Positions 51,498 through 60,598 of a stretch of DNA of 64,000 bases are shown here, piece after piece. The stretch comes from Caulobacter sp. Root343. Lineage in GTDB: Bacteria; Pseudomonadota; Alphaproteobacteria; Caulobacterales; Caulobacteraceae. The position numbers and the translations under genes were made by a program. The notes under the pieces were generated by a model. The model searched no databases. It was not told the DNA's origin and saw nothing but the letters and a program-made list of their open reading frames with translations. Location: assembly GCF_001425745.1 (NCBI RefSeq), contig NZ_LMDF01000007.1, positions 62,899-126,898 of the forward strand, given 5' to 3'. Each line of letters starts with the position of its first letter. Position 1 is the stretch's first letter.

Positions 51498-54134
51498 ATG
51501 CTCCGATCCGCGCTGCTTTCCGCCGCCGCCCTCGCGACCTTGGCCACCGCCGCCATGGCCGGGCCCGTCGAGACGCGGAGCCTGAACCAGGGTTGGAGCT
51601 TCCGCCTCGATCCGGCCGACGCCGCGGCCGAAGCCCACGCGGCCGAGCTGCAATGGCGGCCGGCGACGGTCCCGGGCGTAGTGCAGACCGACCTGCTGGC
51701 CGCCGGTCGTATCCCCGATCCGTTCGCGGACGCCAACGAGGCGCAACTGCAGTGGATCGGTCTGGCCGACTGGCAGTACCGGCGCACGCTGGACGCCGAC
51801 GCGGCCCTGCTGGCCCGCGACCATGTCGATCTGGTCTTCGACGGTCTGGACACCTTCGCCGAAGTGTCGGTCAACGGGGTCAAGCTGCTGTCGGCCGACA
51901 ACCAGCATCGCCGATGGCGCGTGCCGGTCAAGGCGGTGCTGAAGCCTGGCGCCAACGAGATCGCCGTCACCTTCAAGTCGCCGATCAAGAAGCTGCAGCC
52001 GGACATCCTCAAGCAGCCCTACGTGCTGCCCGGCGCCTATGACTCCGCGTTCGGCGACGAACCGGCGGCCAAGCACACCTCCACCTATGTCAGAAAGTCC
52101 CCCTACCACTACGGCTGGGACTGGGGGCCGCGCTACGTCACCGAAGGGATCTGGCGCGAGGTGCGGCTGGAGGCCTGGGACGAGGCGCGGATCGACGGCT
52201 TCCGCATCCGTCAGGATCAGGTGACCGCCGACCATGCCCGGCTTTCCGCCGAGTTCGAGATCGAGTCCGACGGCACGCGCACGGTCGAGCTGGCCGTCAC
52301 GCCGACGACGCCGGACGGCGCCGCGCTGCCGGCGGTCCGCCAAACGGTGACCCTGGCGCCGGGACTCAACCGCGTCTCCGTGTCTGTGCCGATCGCCGCG
52401 CCCAAGCTGTGGTGGCCGGCGGGTTACGGCCGCCAGGACCTCTACCGCTTCAACGCCTCCGTCACCCTGGACGGCGCGGTCCTGGCCAAGGCCGAGCGCC
52501 GGTCGGGACTGCGCACGGTCGAGCTGCGTCGGGAGGCCGACGCCTGGGGCAAGAGCATGGCGTTCGTCATCAACGGCGTGCCGGTCTTCGCCAAGGGGGC
52601 CAACCTGATCCCGTTCGACAGCTTCTCGCCGCGAGTGTCGGACGAGAAAATGCGGGCGATCCTGACCTCGGCCCGCGACGCCAACATGAACATGCTGCGC
52701 ATGTGGGGCGGCGGGCATTATCAGAGCGACGCCTTCTACGCGATGGCCGACGAACTGGGCCTGATGATCTGGCAGGACTTCATGTTCGGCGGGGCCATCC
52801 CGCCCTACGACGTGGCGTTCCGCGAGAACACGCGGGTCGAGGCCGTCGAGCAGGTCAAGCGCCTGGGCGACCATCCCAGCATCGTCCTGTGGAGCGGTAA
52901 CAACGAGGTGCAGACCGGCTGGGAGAACTGGGGCGACCGTGTCGCCTTCAAGACCGCCATTCCGCCCGAGGAGCGCGAGCGGATCGTCGTCGGCATGACC
53001 ACCCTGTTCGGCCAGGTGCTGCGCGGCGCGGTCGCCGAGAACGACCCCGACACGCCCTACTGGGCTGGCTCGCCCAGCACGGACTATGACGGCGGCGCCG
53101 ACCTGCTGACCGACGGCGACCGCCACTACTGGAGCGTCTGGGGCGGCTCGCTGCCGGTCGAGGAATACCTGCACGTCACGCCGCGCTTCATGTCCGAATA
53201 CGGCCTGCAGTCGCAGCCGGAGATGCGGACCCTGAAGACCGCTATCAAGCCGCGGGACATGTCGGTCAATTCCACCGTCATGCGCGCCCACCAGAAGTAC
53301 GCCAAGGGCGAGGGCAACGACCGGATCCTGTTCTACATCCGCCGCAACTACGGCGAGCCGAAGACCTTCGAGGACTTCGTCTATCTGAGTCAGGTGATGC
53401 AGGCCGAGGGCATCGAGCTTGCGGCGCTGCACCACCGGTCCTCGCGGCCTCAGACCATGGGCTCGCTGTACTGGCAGCTCAACGACGTCTGGCCCGGGGC
53501 GTCGTGGTCCAGCCTCGACTACTATGGCCGCTGGAAGGCGCTGCAGTATCACGCTCGCCGTTTCTACGCGCCTGTCGCGATGGCGGCCGTCCACGACAAG
53601 GGCGCGACGACCGTCACCTTGCTGTCCGATCGCACGACCGCCGCGCCGGTCCGCTGGCGCGTGCGGGTGATGGACGTTGACGGCAAGGTGCTGTCGGACG
53701 GCACTTCCGACGCAGAGCTCAAGCCCCTGGCGGCGACGCAGGTGGCTAGCCTGTCGGACACGACGCTGTTCAAGGGCGCCGATCCGGCCCGGACGTTCGC
53801 GGTATTCGAGCTGATCGAGGACGGCAAGACGATCTCGCGCGGCGTGGTCACCCAGGTTCCGGCCAAGGCGATGGCCTTGCCGGATCCACGCTTGTCGACC
53901 GTGTGGTCGAAGACGGCGGACGGCTACGCGGTGACCGTCAAGGCCGCCAAGCTGGCTCGCGCCGTCTGGCTGGACTTCGGCGACCTGGACGCGACGCCGG
54001 CGGACAACGCCTTCGATCTGCCGCCAGGCGAGGCGATCACCATTCGGGTGACCTCCAAGGCTTCGCTGGACAAGCTGAAGCGGGCTCTGACCCTGCGCAG
54101 CCTCTACGGCGCCACAAAGCCGACGACGCCTTAG
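51498..54134 (+). CDS. GH2 beta-mannosidase
   Basis: This 878-residue protein has a Sec signal (MLRSALLSAAALATLATAAMA) and the beta-mannosidase form of GH2: WRPATVPGVVQTDLLAAGRIPDPF, then YVRKSPYHYGWDWGPR, then GANLIPFDSF, then MNMLRMWGGGHYQSDAFYAMADELGLMIWQDFMF. The acid/base is Glu470 in LWSGNNEVQ and the nucleophile is Glu567 in FMSEYGL. In the N-glycan scheme it releases the single beta-1,4-mannose from the chitobiose core. The ATG at 51498 is preferred to the GTG at 51489 because the latter overlaps the ribosome site GGTGAAG. Confidence 0.95.
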   Translation: MLRSALLSAAALATLATAAMAGPVETRSLNQGWSFRLDPADAAAEAHAAELQWRPATVPGVVQTDLLAAGRIPDPFADANEAQLQWIGLADWQYRRTLDADAALLARDHVDLVFDGLDTFAEVSVNGVKLLSADNQHRRWRVPVKAVLKPGANEIAVTFKSPIKKLQPDILKQPYVLPGAYDSAFGDEPAAKHTSTYVRKSPYHYGWDWGPRYVTEGIWREVRLEAWDEARIDGFRIRQDQVTADHARLSAEFEIESDGTRTVELAVTPTTPDGAALPAVRQTVTLAPGLNRVSVSVPIAAPKLWWPAGYGRQDLYRFNASVTLDGAVLAKAERRSGLRTVELRREADAWGKSMAFVINGVPVFAKGANLIPFDSFSPRVSDEKMRAILTSARDANMNMLRMWGGGHYQSDAFYAMADELGLMIWQDFMFGGAIPPYDVAFRENTRVEAVEQVKRLGDHPSIVLWSGNNEVQTGWENWGDRVAFKTAIPPEERERIVVGMTTLFGQVLRGAVAENDPDTPYWAGSPSTDYDGGADLLTDGDRHYWSVWGGSLPVEEYLHVTPRFMSEYGLQSQPEMRTLKTAIKPRDMSVNSTVMRAHQKYAKGEGNDRILFYIRRNYGEPKTFEDFVYLSQVMQAEGIELAALHHRSSRPQTMGSLYWQLNDVWPGASWSSLDYYGRWKALQYHARRFYAPVAMAAVHDKGATTVTLLSDRTTAAPVRWRVRVMDVDGKVLSDGTSDAELKPLAATQVASLSDTTLFKGADPARTFAVFELIEDGKTISRGVVTQVPAKAMALPDPRLSTVWSKTADGYAVTVKAAKLARAVWLDFGDLDATPADNAFDLPPGEAITIRVTSKASLDKLKRALTLRSLYGATKPTTP

Positions 54135-54141
54135 GACCCCG

Positions 54142-56757
54142 ATGATGCTGCGTTCCAAACTTCTTACGGCGTCCATCCTGCTGTTCGCCACCGGAGCCCA
54201 GGCCACCGAGGCCCCCTCGGCCCTGGTCTCCCGCCTGACTCTGGAGGAGAAGGCCGCTCAGTTGCAAAGCGCCGCGCCGCCGGTTCCGCATCTGGGGATC
54301 CGAGGTTACGAGTGGTGGAGCGAGGGCCTGCATGGCTTGGCCCGCAATGGGCCGGCCACGGTGTTTCCGCAGGCCATCGGCCTGGCCGCAACCTGGGACG
54401 AGGCTCTGCTAGGCAAGATTGGCGAAGCGGTTTCGGTCGAGGCGCGGGCCAAGTTCAATGGCGTCCGCTATCGCGATCCGGGCCGCTATGAAGGCCTGAC
54501 CATCTGGTCGCCCAACATCAACATCTACCGCGACCCGCGCTGGGGGAGGGGGCAAGAGACCTACGGCGAGGACCCGCATCTGACAGGGACGCTGGCCGCG
54601 GCCTTCGTGCGCGGCGTCCAGGGGCCCGATCCCGATCATCCGCGCGCCATCGCCACGCCCAAGCACTTCGCGGTGCACTCCGGACCCGAGGCGGGGCGGC
54701 ACGGCTTCGACGTCGATGTCTCGCCCCAGGACCTGGAGGCCACCTACCTGCCGGCTTTCCGCCAAGCAGTGGTCGAGGGGCAAGCGCGGTCGGTGATGTG
54801 CGCCTACAACGCCATCCATGGTTTCCCGGCCTGCGCTTCTCCGTTGCTGCTGGAGCAGACCTTGCGCCGGGACTGGGGGTTCAAGGGCTTCGTCGTCTCG
54901 GACTGCGACGCGGTCGACGACATGACCCAGTTCCACTACTTCCGCCCGGACAACGCCGGCTCGGCCGCCGCGGCCCTGGTCGCCGGCGATGATCTGAACT
55001 GCGGGAACGCTTACGCCCAGTTGCCGGCTGCAGTGCGTCGAGGCGATCTCGACGAGGCCGTGGTCGATCGCGCCGTGGCCCGGGTGTTCGAGGCCCGCGC
55101 GGCGCTGGGCGCGCTGCTGTCGCCCGATCCCGCCAATCCTTACGCGAACCTGGGCGGGGACGCGGTGAATGCGCCGGCCCATCGCGCCTTGGCGTTGGAG
55201 GCGGCGCGCAAGTCGATCGTGCTGCTGAAGAACGACAAGAACCGCCTGCCGCTGGCCTCGACAACGAGGATCGCGGTGATCGGCCCGGACGCCGACGCCT
55301 TGGAGGTGCTGGAGGCCAACTACCACGGCACGGCCGTCGATCCGGTGACGCCGCTGCAGGGACTGCGCGCCCAATGGGGCAAGGGAAACATCCACTATGC
55401 TCAGGGCTCGGCCGTCGCGGAAGGCGTGCCGGTCGCCGTGCCGGAGACCGCCCTACGCACGGGCGTAGGCGTCGACGCTGCTCAGGGACTGACCGGGTCC
55501 TATTTCGACGATCCCGCCTTCACCGGCGCGCCGCGGGCCATCCGGACCGACCGTGTCGTTAATTTCGATTGGGATCGCACGGCCCCGGCGCCGGGCCTGG
55601 ATCCGACCCGCTACGGCGTGCGCTGGACCGGCGCGCTGGTTCCGCCCGGCCCGGGCGAATACGCCCTGGTCGTGGGCGTCGCCCGCTGTTTCGACTGCAA
55701 GGGCCATGATCCGGTGCGCCTCTGGGTCGACGACAAGCTGGTGGTCGACGATAACGGCTCCGGCAAGGCGGTGGAGGCGGTGCTGAACTTCCCCGACGCC
55801 CGCCCGCGCCGCATCCGCCTGGAGCTGTCGCACACCGGCGAGGACCAGGGCTTGCGTTTGCAATGGCGCGCCCCCGCCGCGTCCCAGCTGGCCGAGGCGG
55901 TCAAGGCCGCCAGCCAGGCCGACGTGGTCGTGGCCGTGGTCGGTCTGTCTCCGGATGTCGAGGGCGAGGCGCTGCAGATCGCCGTGCCGGGCTTCGACGG
56001 CGGCGACCGCACCGACATCGCTCTGCCCGCGCCGCAGCGCCGGCTGCTGGAGGCGCTGGCCGCGACCGGAAAGCCGTTAGTCGTGGTGTTGACGTCCGGC
56101 GGCGCGGTCGAGCTGGATTGGGCCAAGACTCACGCCGACGCCATCCTGGCCGCCTGGTATCCGGGACAAGCCGGCGGGGTGGCGCTGGCTGAGACGCTGG
56201 CGGGGCTGAACAATCCGTCCGGCCGCCTGCCGGTGACCTTCTACCGGTCGGCGCGCGACCTGCCGCCGCTTGTCGAATACGCCATGAAGGGGCGCACCTA
56301 CCGCTACTTCGCCGGCGAGCCGACCTACGGGTTCGGTCATGGCCTCAGCTACACCCGCTTCGACTACGGTGCGCCGAGCCTCTCGACGGCCACGCTGAAG
56401 GCCGGTGACGCGCTGGTGGTGGAGGCCGAGGTGGCCAATGTCGGCGGCCGGGCCGGAGACGAGGTCGCCCAGGCCTATCTGATCCCGCCCAAGCCGGCCG
56501 ACTATCGAGGGCAGCAGGCCGACCGGCTCCTGCTCCGGACCCTGGTCGGCTTCGACCGGGTGACGCTGAAGCCCGGCGAGCGACGCAAGGTCCGGTTCGC
56601 CCTGTCGCCACGCGATCTCTCGCAGGTCGCGCGCAACGGAGAGCGCGCCGTGGTCCCGGGACGCTACACGCTGTTCGTTGGCGGCGGGCAACCGGGCCAG
56701 GCGCCGGGCCACGAGGTCAGCTTCACGATCGAGGGCCGGCAGGAGCTTCCGCGATGA
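54142..56757 (+). CDS. GH3 glycosidase with PA14 insertion (beta-xylosidase/glucosidase-like)
   Basis: This 871-residue protein has a Sec signal (MMLRSKLLTASILLFATGAQA) and the GH3 N-terminal barrel (SPNINIYRDPRWGRGQETYGEDP, then KHFAVHSG). The nucleophile is Asp254 in GFVVSDCDAVDD. The C-terminal GH3 domain is split by a PA14-like insertion (about 445-580, GLTGSYFDDPAF through VRLWVDDKLVVDD). A fibronectin-like domain with YGFGHGLSYTRFDY and RVTLKPGE closes it. The substrate may be beta-1,2-xylose on plant N-glycans, by analogy with the Xanthomonas N-glycan cluster; the family alone does not prove it. It overlaps the GH125 start by 4 bp (ATGA). Confidence 0.9.
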   Translation: MMLRSKLLTASILLFATGAQATEAPSALVSRLTLEEKAAQLQSAAPPVPHLGIRGYEWWSEGLHGLARNGPATVFPQAIGLAATWDEALLGKIGEAVSVEARAKFNGVRYRDPGRYEGLTIWSPNINIYRDPRWGRGQETYGEDPHLTGTLAAAFVRGVQGPDPDHPRAIATPKHFAVHSGPEAGRHGFDVDVSPQDLEATYLPAFRQAVVEGQARSVMCAYNAIHGFPACASPLLLEQTLRRDWGFKGFVVSDCDAVDDMTQFHYFRPDNAGSAAAALVAGDDLNCGNAYAQLPAAVRRGDLDEAVVDRAVARVFEARAALGALLSPDPANPYANLGGDAVNAPAHRALALEAARKSIVLLKNDKNRLPLASTTRIAVIGPDADALEVLEANYHGTAVDPVTPLQGLRAQWGKGNIHYAQGSAVAEGVPVAVPETALRTGVGVDAAQGLTGSYFDDPAFTGAPRAIRTDRVVNFDWDRTAPAPGLDPTRYGVRWTGALVPPGPGEYALVVGVARCFDCKGHDPVRLWVDDKLVVDDNGSGKAVEAVLNFPDARPRRIRLELSHTGEDQGLRLQWRAPAASQLAEAVKAASQADVVVAVVGLSPDVEGEALQIAVPGFDGGDRTDIALPAPQRRLLEALAATGKPLVVVLTSGGAVELDWAKTHADAILAAWYPGQAGGVALAETLAGLNNPSGRLPVTFYRSARDLPPLVEYAMKGRTYRYFAGEPTYGFGHGLSYTRFDYGAPSLSTATLKAGDALVVEAEVANVGGRAGDEVAQAYLIPPKPADYRGQQADRLLLRTLVGFDRVTLKPGERRKVRFALSPRDLSQVARNGERAVVPGRYTLFVGGGQPGQAPGHEVSFTIEGRQELPR

Positions 56758-58205
56758 GCATCCGTCTTTCCCGCCGTCAGGCCCTGCTGGCGGGCGCTGC
56801 CGCCGCCCTGGCCGCGACGCCCGCCGTCGCCGCGCCGTTCGTCTCGCGCCGTCCGCCGCCCGAGGCGCGGCGCTTCGTCAGTCCCGCCGTCGAGGGCCTG
56901 ATCAAGCAGGTGAAGGCCAAGGTCGCCGATCCCGAACTGGCCTGGCTGTTCGAGAACTGTTTCCCCAACACCCTCGACACCACCGTCTTCCTCGGCGAGG
57001 CCGGCGACAGGCCCGACGCCTTCGTGATCACCGGCGACATCGACTGCATGTGGCTGCGGGACTCCTCGGCCCAGGTCTGGCCCTATCTGCCATTGGCCGC
57101 CAAGGCGCCGGAGCTGCGGACCCTGTTTCGTGGCGTGATCGGCCGCCAGGCCCGCTGCATCCTGATCGACCCCTACGCCAACGCCTATATGCGCGATCCG
57201 ACGGCGCGGACGAACCTGAAGTGGTCGCAGCAGGACGTCACCGACATGCGGCCCGGCGTGGGTGAGCGGAAGTGGGAGATCGACAGCCTCTGCTATCCGA
57301 TCCGCCTGGCGCACGGCTACTGGCGCGCCACGCACGACGCCGCCCCGTTCGACGCGGAATGGCGCGAAGCCATGGCCGTCGTCGTGCGCACCTTCCGCGA
57401 GCAGCAGCGCAAGACCGGTCCGGGACCCTACAGCTTCCAGCGGCCCAGCACCCTGGCGACCGAGACCCTGATGCTGGAAGGCAAGGGCGCGCCGACCCGC
57501 AAGGTCGGCCTGATCCACTCGATGTTCCGGCCGTCTGACGACGCCTGCGTCTATCCGTTCCTTATCCCGTCCAACCTGTTCGCCGCGGCCAGCCTGAGGC
57601 AGCTGGCGGAGCTGGCGCGCGAGGTGATGAACGATCCGGTCTTCGCCGCCGATTGCGCGGCCTTCGCCGACGAGGTCGCGGCGGCGCTGCGGGCCCACGG
57701 CCTGACCCGCGATGCCGACGGACAGCCGGTCTGGGCCTTCGAGGTCGACGGCTACGGCAACGCCCTCTTCATGGACGACGCCAATGCGCCGGGCCTGATG
57801 AGCCTGGCCTATCTGGGCTGCGTCCCGCACGACGATCCGGTCTTCAAGCGTACCGCCCGCTTGGCTTGGAGCGCACGCAATCCGTACTTTTTCAAGGGAA
57901 CGGCGGCCGAGGGGATCGGCGGCCCGCACGCCGGCCTGGATCTGATCTGGCCGATGTCGATCATCATGCGGGCGCTGAACGCCCTGGCCGATGGCGACGA
58001 CGCGACCGTCCTGGCCAGCTTGAGGCTTCTGAAGGCCACGCACGCCAGCACGGGCTTCATGCACGAAGCCTTCCACAAGGACGACCCGACCAAGTTCACC
58101 CGCGACTGGTTCGCCTGGGCCAACACCCTGTTCGGCGAGCTGATCGTCGAGATCACCGAACACCGTCCCGCCCTGCTGGCCCGCCCCCTGGAAACGACCG
58201 CATGA
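56754..58205 (+). CDS. GH125 exo-alpha-1,6-mannosidase
   Basis: This 483-residue protein has a Tat signal (SRRQALLAGAAAALAATPAVAA). The (alpha/alpha)6 barrel characteristic of GH125 contains FVITGDIDCMWLRDSSAQVWPYLPLA, AYMRDPTARTNLKWSQQDVTDMRPG, KWEIDSLCYPIRLAHGYW and SMFRPSDDACVYPFLIPSN. FEVDGYGNALFMDDANAPGLMSL and STGFMHEAFHKDDPTKFTRDWFAWANTLFGEL follow. Known members remove alpha-1,6-mannose with inversion, the branch found on N-glycan cores. Overlaps of 4 bp at both ends (GH3 before, GH92 after) indicate strict translational coupling. Confidence 0.95.
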   Translation: MSIRLSRRQALLAGAAAALAATPAVAAPFVSRRPPPEARRFVSPAVEGLIKQVKAKVADPELAWLFENCFPNTLDTTVFLGEAGDRPDAFVITGDIDCMWLRDSSAQVWPYLPLAAKAPELRTLFRGVIGRQARCILIDPYANAYMRDPTARTNLKWSQQDVTDMRPGVGERKWEIDSLCYPIRLAHGYWRATHDAAPFDAEWREAMAVVVRTFREQQRKTGPGPYSFQRPSTLATETLMLEGKGAPTRKVGLIHSMFRPSDDACVYPFLIPSNLFAAASLRQLAELAREVMNDPVFAADCAAFADEVAAALRAHGLTRDADGQPVWAFEVDGYGNALFMDDANAPGLMSLAYLGCVPHDDPVFKRTARLAWSARNPYFFKGTAAEGIGGPHAGLDLIWPMSIIMRALNALADGDDATVLASLRLLKATHASTGFMHEAFHKDDPTKFTRDWFAWANTLFGELIVEITEHRPALLARPLETTA

Positions 58206-60529
58206 CCCAAGTTCCCGCCATCGATCGCCGCGGCCTGATGGCCGGAGGGGGACTGGCCTGCCTCGCCGCCGCCGCGCCGGCCGCCGCTGCGCCGCGCCGG
58301 GCGTTGTGTGACTTCGTCGATCCGTTCATCGGCACGGGCGGCCACGGCCACACCTATCCGGGCGCCACCCTGCCATTCGGCATGGTGCAGCTGAGCCCGG
58401 ACACCAGCAACAACGGTTGGGATTCCTGCTCTGGCTATCATCAGCAGGACGGCTCGATCATGGGCTTTTCGCACACCCATCTCAGTGGAACGGGCTGCGC
58501 CGACCTGCTGGACGTTCTGGTCGTGCCGGCCACCGGGCCGGTGCTGCTGACGCCGGGCGAGCCCGGCAAGCCCGACGACGGCTATCGCTCGCGCTATGAC
58601 CGCGCCAGCGAGCATGCCTCGCCAGGCTACTACCGAGTACGCCTGACCGACACGCGCATCGACGCCGAGCTGACCGTGACCGAGCGGGTTGGCCTGCACC
58701 GCTACACCTTTCCCAAGGGCGAGCCGGGCCATCTGCTCATAGACCTGCAGCACGGCCAGAAGGACTGGTGGGAGAAGTCGCCGGAGACCCGGGTCAAGAA
58801 TGCAGTCCTGCGCCTGGTCGGCGACGACACCCTGGTCGGGGCGCGGCGGGTGTTCCAGTGGGCGCCGGGACGATGGATCTATTTCGCGCTGAAGCTGTCG
58901 CGGCCGTTCAAGGATGCTCAGCTATACGCCGCCGACCAGCCGCTGTCGGCGGACGCGCGCGAGGCCAAGGGCGAGAACCTCAAGTGCGTGCTGCGCTACC
59001 CTGACGCCGGCGCGGCGCCGTTGCTGGTCAAGGTCGGCCTGTCGGGCGTCGACATCGAGGGCGCCCTGGCCAATCTGGAAGCAGAAGCGCCGGGCTGGGA
59101 CTTCGATGGCGCGCGCCGCTCGGCCCGCGAGACCTGGGAGAAGGCGCTGTCGTCGGTCCGGATCGATGGTGCGTCCGAGACCGACGCGAAGATCTTCTAT
59201 ACCGGCCTCTATCACAGCCTGCTGGCGCCGACCCTGTTCAGCGACGTCGATGGCCGTTATCGCGGCATGAACCAGAAGGACCACAAGGTTCCGGCTGGTC
59301 GCCGGAACTACAGCACCTATTCCCTGTGGGACACCTACCGGACCCTGCACCCGCTGCTGACCCTGGCCCAACCGGCCCGGGCGGCCGATGTGGTCGCCGG
59401 CCTCGTGCCGATGGCCGAGGAGAGCCCCAAGGGACCTTCGGTCTGGCCGCTGCAGGGGATCGAGACCGGCACCATGAACGGCTGGCACGCCGCCGTCGTC
59501 CTGGCCGAGGCCCAGGCCAAGGGGCTGGGCGGCCTGGATCCGGTCCGCACCTGGAAGGCGTTCCGCAAGCGCGCCTTCGACGACGATGTGTTGGGCCTGG
59601 ATTGGTACAAACGCCTGGGCTTCATCCCGGTCGACGAGGTGATGGAGGGCGCCAGCCGCACGCTGGAATACGCCTATGACGACTGGGCCATGGCGCATCT
59701 CGCCGCCGCGGCCGGCGCCCACGACGACGCCAAGGCCCTGCTGGCCCGCTCGCGCAACTATCGCCACCAGTTCGACGCCGAGACCCGGTTCATGCGGCCG
59801 CGCAACGGCGACGGCTCCTGGGTGACGCCGTTCGAGCCGCGCGCCATCGGCCACATGGACAAGTGGCGCGACTTCACGGAGGCGAATGCCTGGCAGGCGA
59901 CGTTCCTGACCCAGCATGACCTGTATGGCTACATGGAGCTGTTCGGTGGCGAGAAGGGCTTCGAGGCCAAGCTCGACGGGCTGTTCACGGCCAGTTCGGA
60001 GATGCCGCCGGGCTCGCCGCCCGACATCGCGGGCCTGGTCGGCCAATACGCGCACGGCAACGAGCCCTGCCACCACGTGGCCTACCTCTACGCCTATTGC
60101 GGCGCGCACCATAAAACCCAGGCCCAGGTGCGGATGCTGCTGAAGAGCCAGTATCAGGCCAAGCCGGATGGCCTGTCGGGCAACGAGGACTGCGGCCAGA
60201 TGAGCGCCTGGTACGTGATGAGCGCCCTGGGCCTCTATCCCGTCGATCCGGTCATGGGCGCCTATGTCTTCGGCTCGCCGCTGTTCCCGCGCGCCGAGAT
60301 CGCGATGGGCGAGGGCCGCCGACTGGTGATCGAGGCCAAGAACGTCGCGCCGGATCGCTTCTACATCCAGTCGGTGACCTGGAACGGCGCGCCGCATGAC
60401 CGGTGCTGGATCGGCCACGACGAGTTGGCCAAGGGGGGGCGGTTGATGTTCCGGATGGGCGCGCGGCCGAACCCGGCGTTTGGCGCGGCGCGGTCTTCGC
60501 GTCCGCCCTCGGCGCCGAAGTTCGCATGA
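58202..60529 (+). CDS. GH92 alpha-mannosidase
   Basis: This 775-residue exported protein has a Tat signal (DRRGLMAGGGLACLAAAAPAAAA). GH92 landmarks are FVDPFIGTGGHGHTYPGATLPFGMVQLSPDT, MGFSHTHLSGTGCADL, YSTYSLWDTYRTLHPLL, YKRLGFIP, FTEANAWQATFLTQHD, GNEPCHHVAYLYAY (Glu621 as candidate acid) and SGNEDCGQMSAWYVMSALGLYPVDP (Asp663 region). Enzymes of this family are calcium-dependent inverting exo-mannosidases acting on alpha-1,2, 1,3, 1,4 or 1,6 linkages. It works after or with GH125 on branched mannose. The start overlaps the GH125 stop (ATGA). Confidence 0.95.
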   Translation: MTQVPAIDRRGLMAGGGLACLAAAAPAAAAPRRALCDFVDPFIGTGGHGHTYPGATLPFGMVQLSPDTSNNGWDSCSGYHQQDGSIMGFSHTHLSGTGCADLLDVLVVPATGPVLLTPGEPGKPDDGYRSRYDRASEHASPGYYRVRLTDTRIDAELTVTERVGLHRYTFPKGEPGHLLIDLQHGQKDWWEKSPETRVKNAVLRLVGDDTLVGARRVFQWAPGRWIYFALKLSRPFKDAQLYAADQPLSADAREAKGENLKCVLRYPDAGAAPLLVKVGLSGVDIEGALANLEAEAPGWDFDGARRSARETWEKALSSVRIDGASETDAKIFYTGLYHSLLAPTLFSDVDGRYRGMNQKDHKVPAGRRNYSTYSLWDTYRTLHPLLTLAQPARAADVVAGLVPMAEESPKGPSVWPLQGIETGTMNGWHAAVVLAEAQAKGLGGLDPVRTWKAFRKRAFDDDVLGLDWYKRLGFIPVDEVMEGASRTLEYAYDDWAMAHLAAAAGAHDDAKALLARSRNYRHQFDAETRFMRPRNGDGSWVTPFEPRAIGHMDKWRDFTEANAWQATFLTQHDLYGYMELFGGEKGFEAKLDGLFTASSEMPPGSPPDIAGLVGQYAHGNEPCHHVAYLYAYCGAHHKTQAQVRMLLKSQYQAKPDGLSGNEDCGQMSAWYVMSALGLYPVDPVMGAYVFGSPLFPRAEIAMGEGRRLVIEAKNVAPDRFYIQSVTWNGAPHDRCWIGHDELAKGGRLMFRMGARPNPAFGAARSSRPPSAPKFA

Positions 60530-60598
60530 GATCGCACCGCCGCCGGCTGATCCCCGATCCCGTTCCTTCTTCCGCTTCTTACTGACCGGAACCTGTTG

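Noticed and set aside
51414..54206. 930-codon open frame antisense to the beta-mannosidase
   Set aside because: High-GC codon bias creates long antisense frames; it is rich in Arg, Gly, His and Val, has no domain, and lies opposite a certain gene.
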